From contig JBGQDM010000148.1 in NCBI GenBank assembly GCA_041495845.1, forward strand, positions 1 to 6,119: a DNA stretch of 6,119 nt, given 5' to 3'. The notes under the pieces are model-generated. The model was not told where the DNA came from. It saw nothing but the letters and a program-made list of their open reading frames with translations, and ran no database searches. This stretch comes from JBGQDM01 sp041495845 (GTDB lineage Bacteria; Acidobacteriota; Terriglobia; Terriglobales; Acidobacteriaceae). Position numbers and translations under genes: made by a program. Positions 5,542 to 6,119 of the stretch are shown piece by piece (the stretch's first letter is position 1; each line of letters begins with the position of its first letter).

Positions 5542-6009
5542 ATGCGAAGACGTATGGCCCACGTGCTGGCGGTGGTAATTTCGGTAGCCAGCCTGGGGGC
5601 AGCAGCAAAGCCGGAAGGGGCAGCCGTACGGCCCAAGGTGCAGCGAGCACCGGTTCTGGCTTCCATGTCCGTCGCGACGAAAGGCCCCAAGATGTACCAG
5701 GTGGGCCCGGCGTCGTGGTATGGCAGCGATTTCCACGGTAAAGCCACGGCCAGCGGTGAACCCTACGACATGTTCGATATGACCGCCGCCCATCCTTTTC
5801 TGCCCATGAACACCTGGGTGCGGGTGACCAGTCTGCGCAACGGGCGCAGCGTGGTGGTACGGATCAACGACCGGGGTCCAGTCGTACCCGGCCGCATCAT
5901 CGACCTCTCCTACCGGGCAGCCCGCATGCTGGAGATGCGTGCCACGGGAGTGCAGCGGGTGAGACTGGAACTGGTGCCGCCCCAAACGGTCGCCATGCTC
6001 CGGGAGTAG
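5542..6009 (+). CDS. rlpA: RlpA-family lytic transglycosylase (DPBB domain), 155 aa
   Basis: RlpA proteins cleave peptidoglycan glycan strands, in Pseudomonas preferring strands stripped of peptides at the division septum. An N-terminal signal peptide (basic MRRR, hydrophobic 7-20, likely cleavage near AAA at 20-22) sends this one out of the cytoplasm. There is no lipobox Cys, so it is not an evident lipoprotein. A linker (23-52) leads to a single double-psi beta-barrel domain (about 54-146) with the family blocks ASWYGSDFHGKATASGE (57-73), TAAHPFLP (81-88), VRVTSLRNGRSVVVRINDRG (93-112) and RIIDLSYRAA (118-127). His84 and Asp110 match by spacing the catalytically required His131 and Asp157 that I recall for P. 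aeruginosa RlpA. There is no SPOR domain, so septal targeting through denuded glycans is not evident. ATG at 5542 is backed by GAGAGG (5527-5532), 9 bases upstream. pyrF begins 33 bases after the stop. Confidence 0.93.
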   Translation: MRRRMAHVLAVVISVASLGAAAKPEGAAVRPKVQRAPVLASMSVATKGPKMYQVGPASWYGSDFHGKATASGEPYDMFDMTAAHPFLPMNTWVRVTSLRNGRSVVVRINDRGPVVPGRIIDLSYRAARMLEMRATGVQRVRLELVPPQTVAMLRE

Positions 6010-6042
6010 CTTCCTCTCCGGTTAATCTCTAAAATCCAAACG

Positions 6043-6119
6043 ATGCCCGATTCGCGAGAGCGATTGCACGAGGGATTGCAAGAACGATTAATCGTGGCGC
6101 TGGATGTGTCCTCGGCCGC
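6043..6119 (+). CDS. pyrF: orotidine-5'-phosphate decarboxylase, N-terminal fragment
   Basis: Only 25 codons are present before the right edge. After a charged N-terminal stretch the frame reads RLIVALDVSSA (15-25), the first beta strand of PyrF with its conserved Asp (about residue 21), as in the family pattern IVALDxxs. PyrF converts OMP to UMP, the last step of pyrimidine nucleotide synthesis, in the cytoplasm. The ATG at 6043 gives a normal short N terminus, but no Shine-Dalgarno site is obvious. The 33-base gap after rlpA, with no terminator between, makes co-transcription possible. The call rests on one short motif, so it is less certain than the complete genes. Confidence 0.8.
   Translation, partial: MPDSRERLHEGLQERLIVALDVSSA

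Noticed and set aside
5431..5985. Minus-strand open frame of 184 codons opposite rlpA
   Set aside because: It is a shadow of rlpA, whose plus-strand frame has the full RlpA motif set, a signal peptide and a ribosome site.
1..6119. CRISPR array, transposase, phage genes, defence system, tRNA or rRNA
   Set aside because: No regularly spaced direct repeats, no mobile-element or defence protein motifs, and no tRNA T-loop or rRNA-like segments were seen on either strand.

Overview
This is a GC-rich bacterial chromosomal window of mostly housekeeping genes. It is most likely from an Acidobacteriota-type genome. That placement is an inference from three things: the gene styles (zinc-ribbon membrane proteins, a TPR protein with a signal peptide, a compact RlpA), the high GC content, and a REP-like repeat built on CCCGGAGGG and 'CCCGGCGC..GCGCCGGG' hairpins of a kind I associate with acidobacterial genomes. 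No marker gene in the window fixes the phylum.

Layout from left to right. On the minus strand lie the N-terminal part of aroA (EPSP synthase, shikimate pathway; 1-395, running off the left edge) and, upstream of it on the same strand, a small protein of unknown function (478-894). Overlapping GC-rich palindromes sit between these two. An interspersed hairpin repeat (about 971-1070) separates them from a plus-strand alpha/beta hydrolase (1087-1881). The hydrolase converges on a minus-strand pair: an exported TPR-repeat protein (2309-3508), followed downstream by a PspC-domain membrane protein with an N-terminal zinc ribbon (1935-2255). Divergent from the TPR gene is a second zinc-ribbon membrane protein (3757-4176). 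It converges on thiD (4232-5086, minus), the HMP/HMP-P kinase of thiamine synthesis.

A gene-free stretch of 455 bases (5087-5541) separates thiD from the divergent rlpA gene (5542-6009). It contains a strikingly AT-rich island (about 5261-5440) and a plausible rlpA promoter (TTGACA at 5452). Just after rlpA comes the start of pyrF (6043 to the right edge; orotidine-5'-phosphate decarboxylase).

The genes do not form one pathway. aroA, thiD and pyrF are unlinked biosynthetic genes, and rlpA, the PspC protein, the zinc-ribbon protein and the TPR protein act at or beyond the cell envelope. I find no defence system, CRISPR array, phage, transposase, tRNA or rRNA. The items most worth a second look are the TPR protein's resemblance to the eukaryotic TTC39/IML2 family, the REP-like repeat, and the AT-rich island between thiD and rlpA.
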